Source: an uncultured Eubacteriales bacterium
GTDB taxonomy: Bacteria; Bacillota; Clostridia; Oscillospirales; Oscillospiraceae
Length of the DNA stretch: 64,000 nucleotides
NCBI GenBank assembly: GCA_949293985.1
Contig: CASFFN010000001.1
Location: 62,001 to 126,000, forward strand
Reading direction: 5' to 3'
Part shown: one piece after another, positions 62,590-64,000 of the stretch
Numbering within the stretch: position 1 is the first letter of the stretch
How the letters are laid out: the number at the start of each line of letters is the position of its first letter
Made by a program: the position numbers and the translations under genes
Notes under the pieces: generated by a model
The model's database searches: none
What the model was told of the DNA's origin: nothing
Seen by the model: only the letters and a program-made list of their open reading frames with translations

Positions 62590-63066
62590 ATGAAGAAAAC
62601 TTTGTCCATATTTCTTATTGCGGTTCTGCTTTGCGGTCTGGCAGGCTGTGGCGGCAAGAATGAGGAAGCCGCTGTTACCATGGATTTGCAGCAGGTTTAC
62701 GCCGGATTCGGGGAAACCCTGCCGGAGATGACCATGATGAGTGACGAAATGATGCTCAATTTCTGCGGCATTAACCGGGAAGACTGCAAGCAGGCCGTGG
62801 TGAGCGTGTCCAGCGACGGCCTGCGGGCGGATGAAATCTGGCTGCTGGAGGCCAAGGACGGGGAAACCGCCGAGAATCTGGCCAAGCTTGCCAATACCCG
62901 CATTGAGCGCAAGGGGGAGGAGAGCATTACTTACTCTCCCGAGCAGTATGAGATTGTGCAGAAGGCTGAGATTATTCAGACGGGCAACTATGTGGCCCTG
63001 ATTGTATCGCCCGATGTGGACGCTCTGGCGGCGCAGTTCCGCACGGCGGCGGGTCTCGAGGGCTGA
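62590..63066 (+). CDS. DUF4358 lipoprotein
   Basis: A 158-residue lipoprotein (LAGC, Cys near 20) with a DUF4358-like body (DEIWLLEAKDGETAENLAKLANTRIERK). Its function is unknown, but such genes are often beside MBOAT and SGNH genes in Clostridia. Two ATGs (62584, 62590) are in frame; the second is better spaced from AGGAG. It starts 19 bases after the SGNH gene. Confidence 0.85.
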   Translation: MKKTLSIFLIAVLLCGLAGCGGKNEEAAVTMDLQQVYAGFGETLPEMTMMSDEMMLNFCGINREDCKQAVVSVSSDGLRADEIWLLEAKDGETAENLAKLANTRIERKGEESITYSPEQYEIVQKAEIIQTGNYVALIVSPDVDALAAQFRTAAGLEG

Positions 63067-63074
63067 TAACCAAT

Positions 63075-63107
63075 ATGCGCCGGATCGGCAATGTCGGCTC
63101 GGCGCAT
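63075..63107 (+). terminator. Hairpin between DUF4358 and MBOAT genes
   Basis: ATGCGCCG/CGGCGCAT (63075-63082 with 63100-63107), without a real T-run. It may adjust expression within the operon. Confidence 0.35.
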
Positions 63108-63130
63108 TTCGTCTGTAAGGAGGAAACCGG

Positions 63131-64000
63131 GTGCTATTTTCCAGTAATGTATTTTTGTTCGCGTTTCTGCCGGTGGTGCTGCTTTTGTACTATGTGAGCC
63201 CCCGGCGGCTGCGCAATCCGGTGCTGCTGCTGTGGAGTTTGGTGTTCTACGGCTGGGGAGAGCCGGTCTATCTGTTCTTGATGATCGCTACCATTTTGCT
63301 GAACTATGGCTTTGGCCTGTGGATTCACAAAAAGCAGACAGCGGGGGAGAACGGAAAGCTCCCTCTGGTGCTGGGCGTGGTGGCCAATCTGGTGATTCTG
63401 GGGTTTTTCAAGTATGCGGGCTTTTTTGTCCGGCAGCTTCAGGCCATTGCGCCGTTTTTAAGCGGGATCAAGGCCCCGGAAATCTCCCTGCCCATCGGCA
63501 TTTCCTTTTATGTGTTCCAGTCTATGAGCTATGTGATCGATGTGTACCGCAGCGATGCGCCTGTTCAGAAAAATCCGCTGACCTTCGGTACCTATGTCAC
63601 CTTGTTCCCCCAGCTGATTGCCGGCCCCATTGTCCGCTATCAGGATGTGGCGGAGCAGATGGAGGTTCGCCGGGAGAATGTTCACGACTTTGCTTCCGGC
63701 GTGCAGCTGTTCGTCCTGGGGCTGGGGAAAAAGGTGCTGCTGGCAAATCCCATGGGCAATTTTTGGAACCTTCTTCAGACAGAAGGGGGTACTGTGACAG
63801 CCTGGGTGGGAATCCTTGCCTACTCCCTGCAAATTTATTTTGACTTTTCCGGCTATTCCGACATGGCGCGAGGCCTGGGACGGATGTTTGGTTTTGAGTT
63901 TTTGGAGAACTTCAACTACCCCTACATCAGCGCCAGCGTAACCGAATTCTGGCGCCGGTGGCACATTTCTCTTTCCACCTGGTTCCGGGAATATGTGTAT
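63131..64000 (+). CDS. MBOAT-family O-acyltransferase (3' end missing)
   Basis: The first 290 residues of a membrane-bound O-acyltransferase (AlgI/DltB-like), running off the window end. It begins MLFSSNVFLFAFLPVVLLLYY, the usual start, and has LPIGISFYVFQSMSYVIDVYR, TLFPQLIAGPIVRY, SGYSDMARGLGRMFGFEF, and the catalytic histidine region EFWRRWHISLSTW near 275-287. It moves an acyl group across the membrane to a surface polymer or sugar. The GTG start is preceded by AAGGAGG. Confidence 0.93.
   Translation, partial: MLFSSNVFLFAFLPVVLLLYYVSPRRLRNPVLLLWSLVFYGWGEPVYLFLMIATILLNYGFGLWIHKKQTAGENGKLPLVLGVVANLVILGFFKYAGFFVRQLQAIAPFLSGIKAPEISLPIGISFYVFQSMSYVIDVYRSDAPVQKNPLTFGTYVTLFPQLIAGPIVRYQDVAEQMEVRRENVHDFASGVQLFVLGLGKKVLLANPMGNFWNLLQTEGGTVTAWVGILAYSLQIYFDFSGYSDMARGLGRMFGFEFLENFNYPYISASVTEFWRRWHISLSTWFREYVY

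Overview
The window is a 64-kb piece of a chromosome from a spore-forming, GC-rich (roughly mid-50s %) member of the Clostridia, most like gut Oscillospiraceae/Ruminococcaceae. The grounds are the complete spoIIA and spoIIIA operons, yunB and gerW; Firmicutes-type gene orders (scpA-scpB-DUF2953-gerW-dac-rluB, ylxM-ffh-rpsP-khpA-rimM-trmD, nusB-TsaD-like-xseA-xseB-ispA); a T-box before valS; and sigma-A promoters with an extended TGn -10. No replication origin, rRNA, phage, CRISPR array or intact insertion sequence is present. Most of the window is ordinary core genome on the + strand; the minus-strand genes are a small membrane protein, the zinc-uptake/trmO block, a D-lactate-dehydrogenase-like gene, a DUF1653 gene and a 472-residue envelope protein.

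Layout. 1-8.3 kb: the 3' part of an FtsX-type ABC permease, an orphan EctB-like aminotransferase, a C39-like lipoprotein, an M50 site-2 protease, and a radical-SAM/DUF2344 pair. 8.4-15.6 kb: tRNA-Pro(GGG), then a type I restriction-modification operon (hsdM, an unrecognised nuclease-like gene, hsdS, a four-helix-bundle gene, hsdR). This is the accessory part of the window, and its middle genes are visibly more AT-rich. 15.6-26.6 kb: a phosphodiesterase, the scpAB/gerW/dac/rluB cluster, an RpiR regulator, a flavoprotein, and T-box-controlled valS. 26.6-38.5 kb: a lipoprotein with a coupled leader ORF, spoIIAA-AB-sigF, pcrA, yunB, ligA, and on the other strand znuA-znuC-znuB-trmO. 38.5-44 kb: small genes, then ylxM-ffh-rpsP-khpA-rimM-trmD-sirtuin. 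44-48.6 kb: spoIIIAA to AH. 48.6-57.4 kb: a MerR regulator with two envelope genes, asp23-like, nusB, a TsaD-like protein, xseAB, ispA, an aldo/keto reductase and a lactate dehydrogenase. 57.5-64 kb: gtrA, envelope proteins, luxS-mtnN, a MITE-like repeat, and the start of an SGNH lipoprotein/DUF4358/MBOAT acyl-transfer cluster cut off by the window end.

How the genes work together. sigF and its regulators SpoIIAA/AB control the forespore. The spoIIIA operon, with a good sigma-E-like promoter, builds the mother-cell side of the feeding channel. luxS and mtnN form the activated-methyl recycling pair. znuACB import zinc. The hsd genes form a restriction system whose specificity subunit carries three ELTA-coding 12-bp repeats.

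The most interesting signals are: (1) a cassette between hsdS and hsdR bounded by perfect 16-bp inverted repeats and holding only a four-helix-bundle gene; the repeats supply the last codons of hsdS and the start codon of hsdR; (2) an unrecognised 228-residue gene with a PD...GIEVT motif translationally coupled between hsdM and hsdS; (3) paired TGTCAAG/CTTGACA dyads before ylxM; and (4) several RNA hairpins that enclose start signals (yunB, the MerR gene). All functions are read from sequence patterns without database searches.
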